64,000 bases of DNA from Actinokineospora fastidiosa (GTDB lineage: Bacteria > Actinomycetota > Actinomycetes > Mycobacteriales > Pseudonocardiaceae): positions 372,001 through 436,000 of the forward strand of contig NZ_BMRB01000004.1 of NCBI RefSeq assembly GCF_014648415.1, read 5' to 3'. Shown piece after piece: positions 32,521 through 41,640 of the stretch (its first letter is position 1; every line of letters begins with the position of its first letter). The notes beneath the pieces were generated by a model that was not told the DNA's origin, searched no databases, and saw nothing but the letters and a program-made list of their open reading frames with translations. A program made the position numbers and the translations under genes.

Positions 32521-34285
32521 GGAACGGCTCGTGGCTGTTCTGGAACTCCCAGCCGTAGTAGCGGTCCCAGTTGATCGACCACGTCATCAGCCCGCGGATC
32601 GCCGGTGACGCCCCGCCCCGCAGCGTGTAGCCGCCGCAGTTCTGGTTGCGCGCCAGGCAGTTCAGCGCCTGGTGCACGGCGGCGGGCGCGGTGTGCCCGT
32701 TGCCCGCGCTGACCGCGGCGGGCACGCCGAAGGCGATCTGGTCCTCGCGCAGGCCGGGGAAGCGGTGGCCGGTGCTGGCCACCGTGAACCCGGCCTTGAC
32801 CATGTCGGTCATGGCGATGTGGAAGTCCGCGCCGCCCATGGTGTGGTACTGGTTGTCCAGCCCCATGACCGGCCCGGAGTTGTAGTCCTGCACGTGCAGG
32901 ACGGTCAGCGCGTCGCGCATCGCGTGGATGACCGGCAGGTACGACCCGGTGCGGTTGTCGCCGCCGCCCGCGCCGCCGTAGAACTGGTAGCCGACCTGGA
33001 CGAAGAACGTCTCCGGCGCCATCGTCAGGATGAACCGGCTGCCGTAGCGGGCCTTCAGGCTCTTCAGCGCGGAGATCAGGTTGACGATGACCGGCGTGGT
33101 CGGGTTGCGGAAGTCGGTGTCGCCGCGGTTGAGGTACAACGAGTGGCCCTCGAAGTCGATGTCCAGCCCGTCGAGGCCGTAGCGGTCGATGATGGCCGAC
33201 ACCGAGCTGACGAACCGGTCCCGCGCGGCGGTCGTGGTCAGCTGGACCTGGCCGTTCTGGCCGCCGATCGAGATGAGGACCTTCTTGCCCTTGGCCTGCT
33301 TCGCCCGGACCGCGGCGATGAACTCGGCCTCGCTCTCCACGTTCGGGCACTCGGCGACCGGGCACAGGCTAAACCGGATGTCGCCGGAGGTCACGCTGGT
33401 CGGCTCGCCGAAGGCGAGGTTGATGATGTCCCACGCGTCCGGCACGTCGGCCATGCGCACGTACCCGGAGCCGTTGGCGAAACTGGTGTGCAGGTAGCCG
33501 ATGAGCGCGTGCTTGGGCAGTCCGCTGTCGACGCATCCCGTCGTGGTCGCGCTCGCCTCGGGGCTGCGCGCGGACTCGCCGTTGGCGTTGTAGGCGGTGA
33601 CGGTGAACGTGTGCGTCTCGCAGGACCCGAGGCCGGTGACGGTGGCCGAGGTCCCGCTCGTGGTCGCGCGCAGCGTCGTGCCCTCGTACACCCGGTATCC
33701 CGTCGCGTCGGTCACGGCGGGCCAGGACAGCGCGATCGAGTTGTTGGTGACGGCGCCGGTGGTGGGCCTGCCGGGCGCGGCGGGCACGCCGGGCTCGGGG
33801 CCGCCGCCGGGGCCGTCGAAGCTGACGTCGTCGGCGTAGTAGGTGCCCGAGCCGTACCAACCGTGCAGGTACAGCTGGGCGGTGGTCTGGTTCGCGCCGG
33901 TCGTGAAGCTGACCGACAGCCGGGTGTACGCGGTCGCGCCCGTCCAGGTCGACGGGCCGCCGGTCACGCCGAGGTAGACCGGGTTCCCGCGCACCCAGGC
34001 CGACACCTCGTACGTCGTGTTCGGCACGACCGAGACGGTCTGGGTGCAGCGGGCGTTGTCCGACGCGGTGGCGTTGCCCGCCAGCGCGTGGCTCCCGGTC
34101 CGCGCCGCGCTGGCCACCGACGCGGACGTGCAACTCCACCCGGTCAGGTTCCCGGCCTCGAACCCAGGATTGACCAGCAGATTGGCGGCGTTCGCCGAAC
34201 CGGTGGCGGCGGCGAGCCCGCCCGCGGTGAGCGCCAACACCGCGGCGACCGCGATGCCCCGGCGGCGAACGAGGACGTGGTTCAT
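32504..34285 (-). CDS. secreted modular GH18 chitinase (CBM-FN3-GH18)
   Basis: 593 residues. Signal peptide to about residue 33 (NHVLVRRRGIAVAAV...SANA), an N-terminal carbohydrate-binding jelly-roll module (VNPGFEAGNLTGWSC to about 165), a fibronectin type III domain (about 180-265, GYRVYEGTTL), then a GH18 catalytic domain from about 275. The signature reads DGLDIDFEG: catalytic acid present, with Phe where many chitinases have Trp. VLISIGGQNG is the SxGG strand. This is the bacterial ChiC/D-like subfamily B arrangement. ATG 34285 follows ggaggtcgtcg. A DasR-like box lies 47 bases upstream. Confidence 0.93.
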   Translation of the reverse strand: MNHVLVRRRGIAVAAVLALTAGGLAAATGSANAANLLVNPGFEAGNLTGWSCTSASVASAARTGSHALAGNATASDNARCTQTVSVVPNTTYEVSAWVRGNPVYLGVTGGPSTWTGATAYTRLSVSFTTGANQTTAQLYLHGWYGSGTYYADDVSFDGPGGGPEPGVPAAPGRPTTGAVTNNSIALSWPAVTDATGYRVYEGTTLRATTSGTSATVTGLGSCETHTFTVTAYNANGESARSPEASATTTGCVDSGLPKHALIGYLHTSFANGSGYVRMADVPDAWDIINLAFGEPTSVTSGDIRFSLCPVAECPNVESEAEFIAAVRAKQAKGKKVLISIGGQNGQVQLTTTAARDRFVSSVSAIIDRYGLDGLDIDFEGHSLYLNRGDTDFRNPTTPVIVNLISALKSLKARYGSRFILTMAPETFFVQVGYQFYGGAGGGDNRTGSYLPVIHAMRDALTVLHVQDYNSGPVMGLDNQYHTMGGADFHIAMTDMVKAGFTVASTGHRFPGLREDQIAFGVPAAVSAGNGHTAPAAVHQALNCLARNQNCGGYTLRGGASPAIRGLMTWSINWDRYYGWEFQNSHEPFLNALP

Positions 34286-34331
34286 CGACGACCTCCTCCA
34301 GCGGCGCGCAGGGAAGCGCCGCCTTCGGATA

Positions 34332-34343
34332 TTGTCTAGACCA
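34332..34343 (-). promoter_or_regulatory. DasR-like operator (dre) upstream of modular chitinase
   Basis: Plus strand TTGTCTAGACCA; read in gene direction TGGTCTAGACAA, extended to attGGTCTAGACaat. It has the complete GGTCTAGAC centre of the DasR consensus and lies 47 bases before the chitinase ATG, between it and the HD-domain gene. Confidence 0.8.
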
Positions 34344-34344
34344 A

Positions 34345-34950
34345 TTATCGCGTCTTGTCCATACCGAGCAGGTCCCGCCATCCGGGGATGTCGGCGTCGG
34401 TCCACTCGGAGACGACCTGCGCGGGGAAGCTCAGCGGCGGGGCCGTCCTCGGGTCGTCCCTGGCCCGGTCGACGATGGCCTGGCTGATCGCCGTGCCCAG
34501 GTCCAGCCACGGCAACAGCTCCTCGACCTCCGCCCGCATGTCGTGCGAGATCTCGTTGAGCCGCAACACATCCGCCCCCGTTCCGGCCTGCACCAACGCG
34601 ACCTCCGGCCGCATCCGACCGGGGATCCCCGGGCTCGTGTGCAGCGCGATCGCCTGCCACACCACCTCAGCGGTGGTCTCGTCGACCCCCCGCCCCCGCA
34701 GGAACTCCCGCGCCGCGTCCGCCCCGTCAACCTCGAACCGCTGCCCTGTGGACACCGTCAACCCGACGTCGTGCAACACGCATCCGATGAACAGCACCTC
34801 CAGATCGACGTCCACGTCCCGCCCGATCTCCCGCGCGTACACGAAGGTCCTGACGACGTGGTTGAACAGGTAATCCGGATGGGTGCTCTTCGCCAAATCC
34901 CAAGCGGCCCGCGCCAGTTCGGTGTCCGGCAACCGCAACTCCTCGTACAT
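34345..34950 (-). CDS. HD-domain phosphohydrolase-like protein
   Basis: 201 residues with the HD metal-site residues: FNHVVRTF (first His), GCVLHDVGL (His-Asp) and AIALHTSPG (His). The family covers metal-dependent phosphohydrolases and some hydratases such as cyanamide hydratase; the layout resembles small HD proteins of the latter type, so both are possible. Its stop lies just beyond the chitinase dre box on the same strand. It is divergent from the GlxA-type regulator by 70 bases and may be its target. Confidence 0.82.
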   Translation of the reverse strand: MYEELRLPDTELARAAWDLAKSTHPDYLFNHVVRTFVYAREIGRDVDVDLEVLFIGCVLHDVGLTVSTGQRFEVDGADAAREFLRGRGVDETTAEVVWQAIALHTSPGIPGRMRPEVALVQAGTGADVLRLNEISHDMRAEVEELLPWLDLGTAISQAIVDRARDDPRTAPPLSFPAQVVSEWTDADIPGWRDLLGMDKTR

Positions 34951-35020
34951 ACCCCCATCGTCGCCCCCACCCGCCCGCCGAACGAGAATCCCAAACGCCC
35001 CTCACCGCTAAGATTCGGTC

Positions 35021-36514
35021 ATGCACCGAGTAGCCGTCCTCGCCACGGACGGGGTGGTCGGCTTCGAGCTGGGCATCCCCACCCTGGTCTTCGCCACCGC
35101 CATCCACCTCATCGGCGCCCCCCGCTATTCGGTCCGCATCTGCACCCCAAACCCCACCACCCCGGCTGTCGCCACACCCGCTCCCGCCGTTCCTCCTGGC
35201 ACACTTCCTCCCGCCACACTTCCTCCCGCCACACATGCCCTCACGGCGCATGCCCCCACCGCCCCCACCCCGCCTGCTCCCGTGACGCCCGCTGCCGCCG
35301 CCCACGCCCCCACTGCGCCTACCGCCGCTCGCCCGCGCGCGACCACGGCCCCCACCCTCACGACCCCCACCCTCACCGCCGCCGCTGCCCCCCACGCACC
35401 CCCGCCCGACCCGAACGCGCCCCACGCAGCCTTCGCCCGCGCGATCTCACCCGGCCCGGCGGCACCCCCCGAGGCTCCACCCCACGCGATCTCGCCCGAC
35501 CTGAAGCCATCCCACGGCGTCCCACCGCACGCGATCTCGCCCGACTCGAACGCACCCCACGGCGCCCCACCCCACGCGAACCCGTCCCACCCGAACGCAC
35601 TTCAGGGCACCCCCGCGACCTCGCCCCACCCCGGCTACCCCCACCCGGCCCCAGCGCACGCGACCCCACCCCACACGGCCGGGCCCCACCCGAACCCACC
35701 CCGCACCGCCACGGCCGAGGCGGGCCGCTACGCCATCCACGCCACCTGCGACCTCGACGACCTCGCCGCCGCCGACACCCTGATCCTCCCCGCCCGCGCG
35801 GGTTTCGCCGACGAGCCGCCCCCGGGCGTCCTCGACGCCATCCGCGCCGCCGCCGCCCGCGGCGCGCGCATCGCCTCCATCTGCACCGGCGCGTTCGACC
35901 TGGCCCGCACCGGCCTCCTCGACGGCAAGCGCGCCACCACCCACTGGCGCTTCGCCGACGAGCTCGCCCGCCGCCACCCTGCGATCACCGTCGACCCCGC
36001 CGTCCTCTACGTCGATGAGGGCGACATCCTCAGCTCCGCGGGCGCCGCGGCGGGCATCGACCTGTGCCTGCACCTGGTCCGCCGCGATCACGGCGCGGCG
36101 TTCGCCGCCGAGGTGGCGCGGGCGATCGTCGCCCCGCCCCAGCGCGACGGCGGGCAGGCGCAGTACCTGCGCCACCCCGACCCGGCCGACCCCGACCGGT
36201 CGCTGCGCCCGACGCTGGACTGGTTGCGCGCCAACCTCTCCGCGCCCGTCACCGTCCCCGCGATCGCGCGGCACGCGGGGCTGAGCCCGCGCGCGCTGAC
36301 GCGGCGGTTCCAAGCCGAGGTCGGCGCGCCGCCGTTGCGGTGGCTGCTGCGCGAGCGGGTGCGGCGGGCGCAGCACCTGCTGGAGACCACCGACCTCGCC
36401 GTCGACCGGGTCGCCGCGGAGTCCGGGTTCGCCACGGCGGTCACCCTTCGGCACCACTTCACCCGCGTCGTCGGGACGTCTCCCCAGTCGTACCGGCGCA
36501 CGTTCCGGGCGTAG
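35021..36514 (+). CDS. GlxA-type AraC regulator with a large low-complexity insertion
   Basis: 497 residues, about 180 longer than usual. Residues 1-43 (VAVLATDGVVGFELGIPTLVF) start a DJ-1/PfpI-like domain, which resumes near residue 230 (YAIHATCDLDDLAAADTLILP) and includes the nucleophile-elbow-like SICTGAFDLA. Between lies a stretch rich in Pro, Ala, His and Thr. The C-terminal 110 residues are an intact AraC DNA-binding domain (VPAIARHAGLSPRALTRRF and VDRVAAESGFATAVTLRHHF). The insertion keeps frame and contains 45-base tandem repeats. Likely a transcription regulator; the target may be the divergent HD-domain gene. Confidence 0.85.
   Translation: MHRVAVLATDGVVGFELGIPTLVFATAIHLIGAPRYSVRICTPNPTTPAVATPAPAVPPGTLPPATLPPATHALTAHAPTAPTPPAPVTPAAAAHAPTAPTAARPRATTAPTLTTPTLTAAAAPHAPPPDPNAPHAAFARAISPGPAAPPEAPPHAISPDLKPSHGVPPHAISPDSNAPHGAPPHANPSHPNALQGTPATSPHPGYPHPAPAHATPPHTAGPHPNPPRTATAEAGRYAIHATCDLDDLAAADTLILPARAGFADEPPPGVLDAIRAAAARGARIASICTGAFDLARTGLLDGKRATTHWRFADELARRHPAITVDPAVLYVDEGDILSSAGAAAGIDLCLHLVRRDHGAAFAAEVARAIVAPPQRDGGQAQYLRHPDPADPDRSLRPTLDWLRANLSAPVTVPAIARHAGLSPRALTRRFQAEVGAPPLRWLLRERVRRAQHLLETTDLAVDRVAAESGFATAVTLRHHFTRVVGTSPQSYRRTFRA
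35440..35590 (+). repeat. 45-base in-frame tandem repeats inside the GlxA-type gene
   Basis: cgcgatctc(a/g)ccc recurs at 35440, 35485 and 35530, exactly 45 bases apart, with a decayed copy near 35575. Each unit encodes a 15-residue block such as HAISPDxxxxHGxPP. The repeats lie within the low-complexity insertion and suggest that it grew by slippage or unequal recombination. Confidence 0.8.
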
Positions 36515-36578
36515 GCGGCGCGTCGGCCCGCGGCAGGCTGTTTTTCCGGCCTAACGTAAAGGATCTTGAAATCGTTCC

Positions 36579-36646
36579 GCCGAACAGACCAAATCGGACA
36601 GCGGGTTTGTTCACCCGAAGAGAACAACGAAACTGGTCTGTTCGGC
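36579..36646. repeat. 13-base inverted repeat ending at the LigD-type stop
   Basis: Perfect arms gccgaacagacca (36579-36591) and tggtctgttcggc (36634-36646), with 42 bases between that hold a smaller cgggt/acccg hairpin. It fills most of the gap between two convergent genes and abuts the stop of the polymerase gene, so a two-way terminator is likely. A small mobile element is also possible because of the lower GC. Confidence 0.6.
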
Positions 36647-37594
36647 CTACTCTAGCGCTTCGCGGCGGGCCTTCGCGCGCCGCTTTCCCTCATGCATCGC
36701 CTGCACTCGCGCGACGGGGATCGTGTGGCCTTCCTCGATGAGGTCGGCGGGCAGCGTTTGGCGTGCGGGCATGGCTTCCGCCCACGGGTCGCCGCTGATC
36801 AGCTTCGGGACGGTGTGGATGGTGAAGTCCGCGGGCGACACGGAGTCCAGATCGGACCACGCCACCGGGAACGACACCGGCGTCCCCGGCCGCAGCCGCG
36901 GGCTGTACGCCGACACGACCGTCACCCCACCCGACCGGGTCGCGTCGAGGAACACTTTGCCTTCGCGGTCCTCGCGGATGAACGCGGTCGTCGCCAACGC
37001 CGGGTCCACGCGCTCGGCCCGCGCGGCGATCGCGCGCGTGGCGGCGGCGACGTCATCGATCTCGTGCTTCTCGATGGGCACGAACACGTGCACGCCCTTG
37101 GCGCCACTGGTCTTGACCGTGCCCTCCAGACCTGAGTCCGCCAACGCCTGGCGGACCAGCCGGGCGGCAGCGACGACGGTCGAGAACCCCGCGCCCTCCG
37201 GCGGGTCGAGGTCGATGCAGATGTGCGTCTGGTCCCAGGTTCCCGCGTAGGTCAACGTCGTGTGGTACTCGATCGCGCGCTGGTTGGCGAACCACAGCAA
37301 CGTCTTGCGGTCGTCGCAGACGGCGTAGGAGATCTCCCGTTTGGACGCCTCCGCCCACACCTTGACTGTCTTGACGTAGTCCGGCGTGTACTTCGGGACG
37401 TTCTTCTGCATGAACGGCCCCTGTCCACGCAGCACGCGCACGACCGACAGCGGTCGGTCGCTCAGCACGGGGATGATCCGCTCGCGCATGGCGTCCACGT
37501 AGTCGACGAGGTCCCGCTTCGTCGCGCCCGCGCCGTCGAACAGGGCCTGGTCGAGATTGGTCAGCGGGACACCGTCCCGCTCCTCGCCGCTCAT
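36647..37594 (-). CDS. LigD-type primase-polymerase domain protein
   Basis: 315 residues matching the stand-alone polymerase domain of ATP-dependent ligase LigD, an archaeo-eukaryotic primase fold enzyme. Visible: N-terminal LTNLDQALFDGAGATKRDLVDYV, the HICIDLDPPEG catalytic DxD, the TSGAKGVHVFVPI His motif, and FLDATRSGG. It adds ribo- or deoxyribonucleotides during end joining with Ku. Neither ligase nor Ku is in the window. ATG 37594 starts the family's usual N-terminus; an in-frame start at 37720 would add an unrelated tail. It follows the GerW-like gene by 31 bases. Confidence 0.88.
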   Translation of the reverse strand: MSGEERDGVPLTNLDQALFDGAGATKRDLVDYVDAMRERIIPVLSDRPLSVVRVLRGQGPFMQKNVPKYTPDYVKTVKVWAEASKREISYAVCDDRKTLLWFANQRAIEYHTTLTYAGTWDQTHICIDLDPPEGAGFSTVVAAARLVRQALADSGLEGTVKTSGAKGVHVFVPIEKHEIDDVAAATRAIAARAERVDPALATTAFIREDREGKVFLDATRSGGVTVVSAYSPRLRPGTPVSFPVAWSDLDSVSPADFTIHTVPKLISGDPWAEAMPARQTLPADLIEEGHTIPVARVQAMHEGKRRAKARREALE

Positions 37595-37625
37595 GCGCCC
37601 ACCCTGCCCACGATGCCCGACGCGG

Positions 37626-37880
37626 TCAACTCCGTCGCAGCCGTACCGCGAGCACCGCGGCCGCGAGGATCCCGAACGCGATTCGGGTGACGTCGACGGC
37701 GGGCACCCACCGCGCGTCACCGTCGCGCACGACGAACGCGCCCACCGGTCTGCTGGTCAGGCCCAGTCCGTGCCCGGTCAGCGGCCCCTCCTGACCGCCG
37801 CCGCCACCGCCGGTCACCGCGGCGGCGCGCAGCACGGTCACCCCGTCGCGCTCGTACGGCTCCGCCCAGACCAGCTCCAC
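37626..37880 (-). CDS. small GerW/YtfJ-family sporulation-type protein
   Basis: 84 residues. VWAEPYERDGVTVLRAAAV, a run of six glycines, GLGLTSRPVGAFVVRDGD and VPAVDVTRIAFG together are the hallmark of the GerW (YtfJ) family, in which the Gly-rich loop joins two beta segments; a C-terminal membrane helix (AFGILAAAVLAVRL) follows. GTG 37880 has a ggagg site. In Bacillus, YtfJ is needed for spore germination; the actinomycete role is unknown. It is short for the family because the usual N-terminal helix is missing. Operon with the LigD-type polymerase. Confidence 0.78.
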   Translation of the reverse strand: MELVWAEPYERDGVTVLRAAAVTGGGGGGQEGPLTGHGLGLTSRPVGAFVVRDGDARWVPAVDVTRIAFGILAAAVLAVRLRRS

Positions 37881-37970
37881 GCCTCCATGCTGGCCGATCG
37901 CCCGGGTCGGTGGACACCGCCGCCGTGCCCTGCCGGAAAACCGGTAGCCACCGTAAGTAATCATGGAGGC

Positions 37971-39596
<1,626 letters not shown>

Positions 39597-39906
39597 ATAC
39601 CAGTCGGACGGCGGTTGTGATCACTCTTTCGGCCTAGCGTCGAAACTTTCCCTGTCGCTTTCCGTCAATGACGTTTAGTGGCTTGACGGCATTCTCTGAA
39701 ACCGGCGTGCCCGTGTCTTGACAGTCCCGCTCGGCTGCCGCTAGCGTCCGCTTCCGGATCATGACGGACAGTCCGATTCGTCCGGACGCCGGACCCTTTT
39801 CGCCGTTGCTGGAGGCCTGTGGTTTCGCAGGTAGGAGCGCATCCGACGGCCTTGTCCCGCAGTCCGTTGAAACAGTGACGAATAACACTGGGCGGAAAGG
39901 TAGACA
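39597..39906. other. gene-free leader region before a methyltransferase
   Basis: 310 bases with lower GC and no credible gene. It contains TTGACA (39718-39723), 18 bases, TAGCGT (39742-39747), a plausible housekeeping promoter. That would leave a 5' leader of roughly 150 bases before the methyltransferase ATG. No riboswitch family was recognised in the leader. Confidence 0.45.
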
Positions 39907-40911
39907 ATGGAAACGATCGACATGGACTCGCGCCGTGCTGTGGCCGGGGTATTCAACTCCGCGGTGGCCGCCTCGGCGATCGGAGCCGCCTGGGAAATCG
40001 GTGCTTTAGACCATTTGAACGAACACGGAAAACTGGATGTCGCCCAGTTCGCCGAGGACAACGACCTCGACGTCGACGCCACCCACGCCCTCTTCCAGGC
40101 CCTGGCCTCGGTCGGTGTCGTCGAGCGCACCGGAGCGCACGTGCTGACCGGCAGACACTTCGCCGAGACGCTGCGCGCGCGATCGCTGTTCCACTGGCTG
40201 ATGCAGGGCAGTGGAGCCCTGTTCGCGGCGATGCCGTCGGTGCTGCGCAAGGCCAACCGCACGGGCCGCTTCTACAGCCGCGACGCCGCGGCCATCGGCT
40301 ACGCCTGCCGGGAGATCAACGCGAGGTTCTTCGACCCGGTGTTCTGGTCGGCGATGGCCGGTCTGGACTTCCCCGTCCGGCGGGTGGCGGACCTCGGCAG
40401 CGGCAGCGGGCAGCGGCTGCTGGAGATCGTGCGGGCGAATCCGGGCGCGACCGGGATCGGCGTCGACATCGCCGCGCCGGTGTTGGAGTTCTCGGCGGGC
40501 GAACTGGCCGCCGCGGGCCTGGCCGACCGCGTGACGTTCATCGAGGCCGACGTGCGGTCGCTGGACCCGCGCCCGGAGTTCGCCGACGTGGAGCTGCTGA
40601 CCTGCTTCATGATGGGCCACGACTTCTGGCCGCGCGCGAACTGCGTCGCCACGCTGCGCAGGCTGCGCACCGTCTTCCCCAACGCCCGCCGCTTCCTGCT
40701 CGGCGACACCGCCCGCAGCACGGCGCACGCCGACACCGACGTCCCGGTGTTCACGCTGGGCTTCGAGGTCGGCCACGCGCTGATGGGCGTGCGTCTGCCC
40801 ACCCTCAACGACTGGCTCGGCGTCTTCGAGGAGGGCGGCTGGCGGTGCGCGAAGACGCACCTCATCGAGACGCCCGCCGCGTCGGCGATCTTCGAGCTCG
40901 AACCCGCCTGA
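39907..40911 (+). CDS. class I SAM-dependent O-methyltransferase (acetylserotonin-type fold)
   Basis: 334 residues. An N-terminal winged-helix dimerisation domain (about 1-95, AAWEIGALDHLNEHGKLDV) precedes a Rossmann methyltransferase: motif I VADLGSGSGQRLLEI (about 160), GIGVDIAAPVLEF, and a C-terminal NDWLGVFEEGGW. The layout is that of small-molecule O-methyltransferases of secondary metabolism, although the catalytic His/Arg pattern of the plant type is not evident (HDFWPRANCV takes that place). ATG 39907 has a ggaaagg site. It stands alone, with a long leader and a terminator behind it. Substrate unknown. Confidence 0.83.
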   Translation: METIDMDSRRAVAGVFNSAVAASAIGAAWEIGALDHLNEHGKLDVAQFAEDNDLDVDATHALFQALASVGVVERTGAHVLTGRHFAETLRARSLFHWLMQGSGALFAAMPSVLRKANRTGRFYSRDAAAIGYACREINARFFDPVFWSAMAGLDFPVRRVADLGSGSGQRLLEIVRANPGATGIGVDIAAPVLEFSAGELAAAGLADRVTFIEADVRSLDPRPEFADVELLTCFMMGHDFWPRANCVATLRRLRTVFPNARRFLLGDTARSTAHADTDVPVFTLGFEVGHALMGVRLPTLNDWLGVFEEGGWRCAKTHLIETPAASAIFELEPA

Positions 40912-40926
40912 CCGGCGCGCCTCGGG

Positions 40927-40952
40927 GCCGGGCGGCGACAGGGCCGCCCGGC
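40927..40952 (+). terminator. terminator behind the O-methyltransferase
   Basis: Perfect 10-base arms gccgggcggc (40927-40936) and gccgcccggc (40943-40952) with a 6-base loop, 16 bases after the stop. Its last base touches the discriminator position of the tRNA-like gene on the other strand, so it may also end that transcript. Confidence 0.7.
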
Positions 40953-41035
40953 GGAGAGGGCAGGATTCGAACCTGCGCGGGCCAGAGGCCCTTCCTGCGA
41001 GCAGGAACCCGTTAAGCCGCTCCGGGCACCTCTCC
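40952..41035 (-). tRNA. serine-type class II tRNA-like gene with irregular anticodon arm
   Basis: On the minus strand a 7-base acceptor stem GGAGAGG/CCTCTCC, a D arm, a long variable arm GGGCC-TCT-GGCCC, a perfect T arm GCAGG-TTCGAAT-CCTGC, and discriminator G are all present, fitting tRNA-Ser. The anticodon arm TTCCTGCTCGCAGGAA (40992-41007) gives 5 pairs with only a 6-base loop, or 7 pairs with 2, so no standard anticodon can be assigned; GCT is the nearest candidate. Either a degenerate tRNA or an unusual one. CCA is not encoded. Confidence 0.6.
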
Positions 41036-41076
41036 TTGTCCTTGCTGGAACCAGTCTGCCTCCCCGGGCTGACGGC

Positions 41077-41640
41077 CTAGTGATCCCGTGCTGACGTCGC
41101 CGCGAGCCCCGACCGCACCACGTCGAGCACGCGCTCGGTCGTCTCCGGGTCCTTGCTGTAGCGCTGCATCGCCTGACAGCCCACGAGCAACGTCTTCACG
41201 TCGCGCACGGTGACGTCCGCCCGGATCTGCCCGGCCTGCTTGGCCCGCTCGACCAGTTCGCCCAGCATCGCGATGAACCGCTCCTCGACGCCCGTTGGCC
41301 CGGTGTCGGCCATGGCCTCCACGAGCCCCTGGTCGCTCGACCCCTCCTCGACCACGCGCCCGATGAACCGGAACAACGCCTCACCGGGCGCGGCCGTCTG
41401 GCTCAACTCCCGCCCCTGCTCCGCCATCTGATCGAGCCGGTGCGCGACGATCGCCTGGAACAGCGCCTCCTTGGTCGGGAAGTGCCGGTACAACGTCCCC
41501 GGCCCCACCCCCGCCCGCCGCGCGATCTCGTCCACCGGCACCGAGATCCCCTCGGCGGCGAACGTCTCGTAGGCGACCTCCAACAACCGCGCCCGATTGC
41601 GCGCGGCGTCGGCCCGCATCGGCTTCTCGGCCACGAACAC
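41077..41640 (-). CDS. TetR-family regulator
   Basis: 187 residues. N-terminal helix-turn-helix VDEIARRAGVGPGTLYRHFPTK after the MRADAARNRARLLEVA first helix; the C-terminal domain resembles the SbtR-type group (VEAMADTGPTGVEERFIAMLGE). GTG 41640 follows ggaagagaggt; GTG 41634 is equally possible. Divergent from a start-like sequence at 41742 (aaggagccccagATG) that leads into a degraded, repeat-rich stretch, so its original target may have been lost. Confidence 0.85.
   Translation of the reverse strand: MFVAEKPMRADAARNRARLLEVAYETFAAEGISVPVDEIARRAGVGPGTLYRHFPTKEALFQAIVAHRLDQMAEQGRELSQTAAPGEALFRFIGRVVEEGSSDQGLVEAMADTGPTGVEERFIAMLGELVERAKQAGQIRADVTVRDVKTLLVGCQAMQRYSKDPETTERVLDVVRSGLAATSARDH

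Noticed and set aside
35440-35590. Regular 45-base repeats considered as a CRISPR array
   Set aside because: The units are contiguous, with no unique spacers, and lie inside a coding frame.
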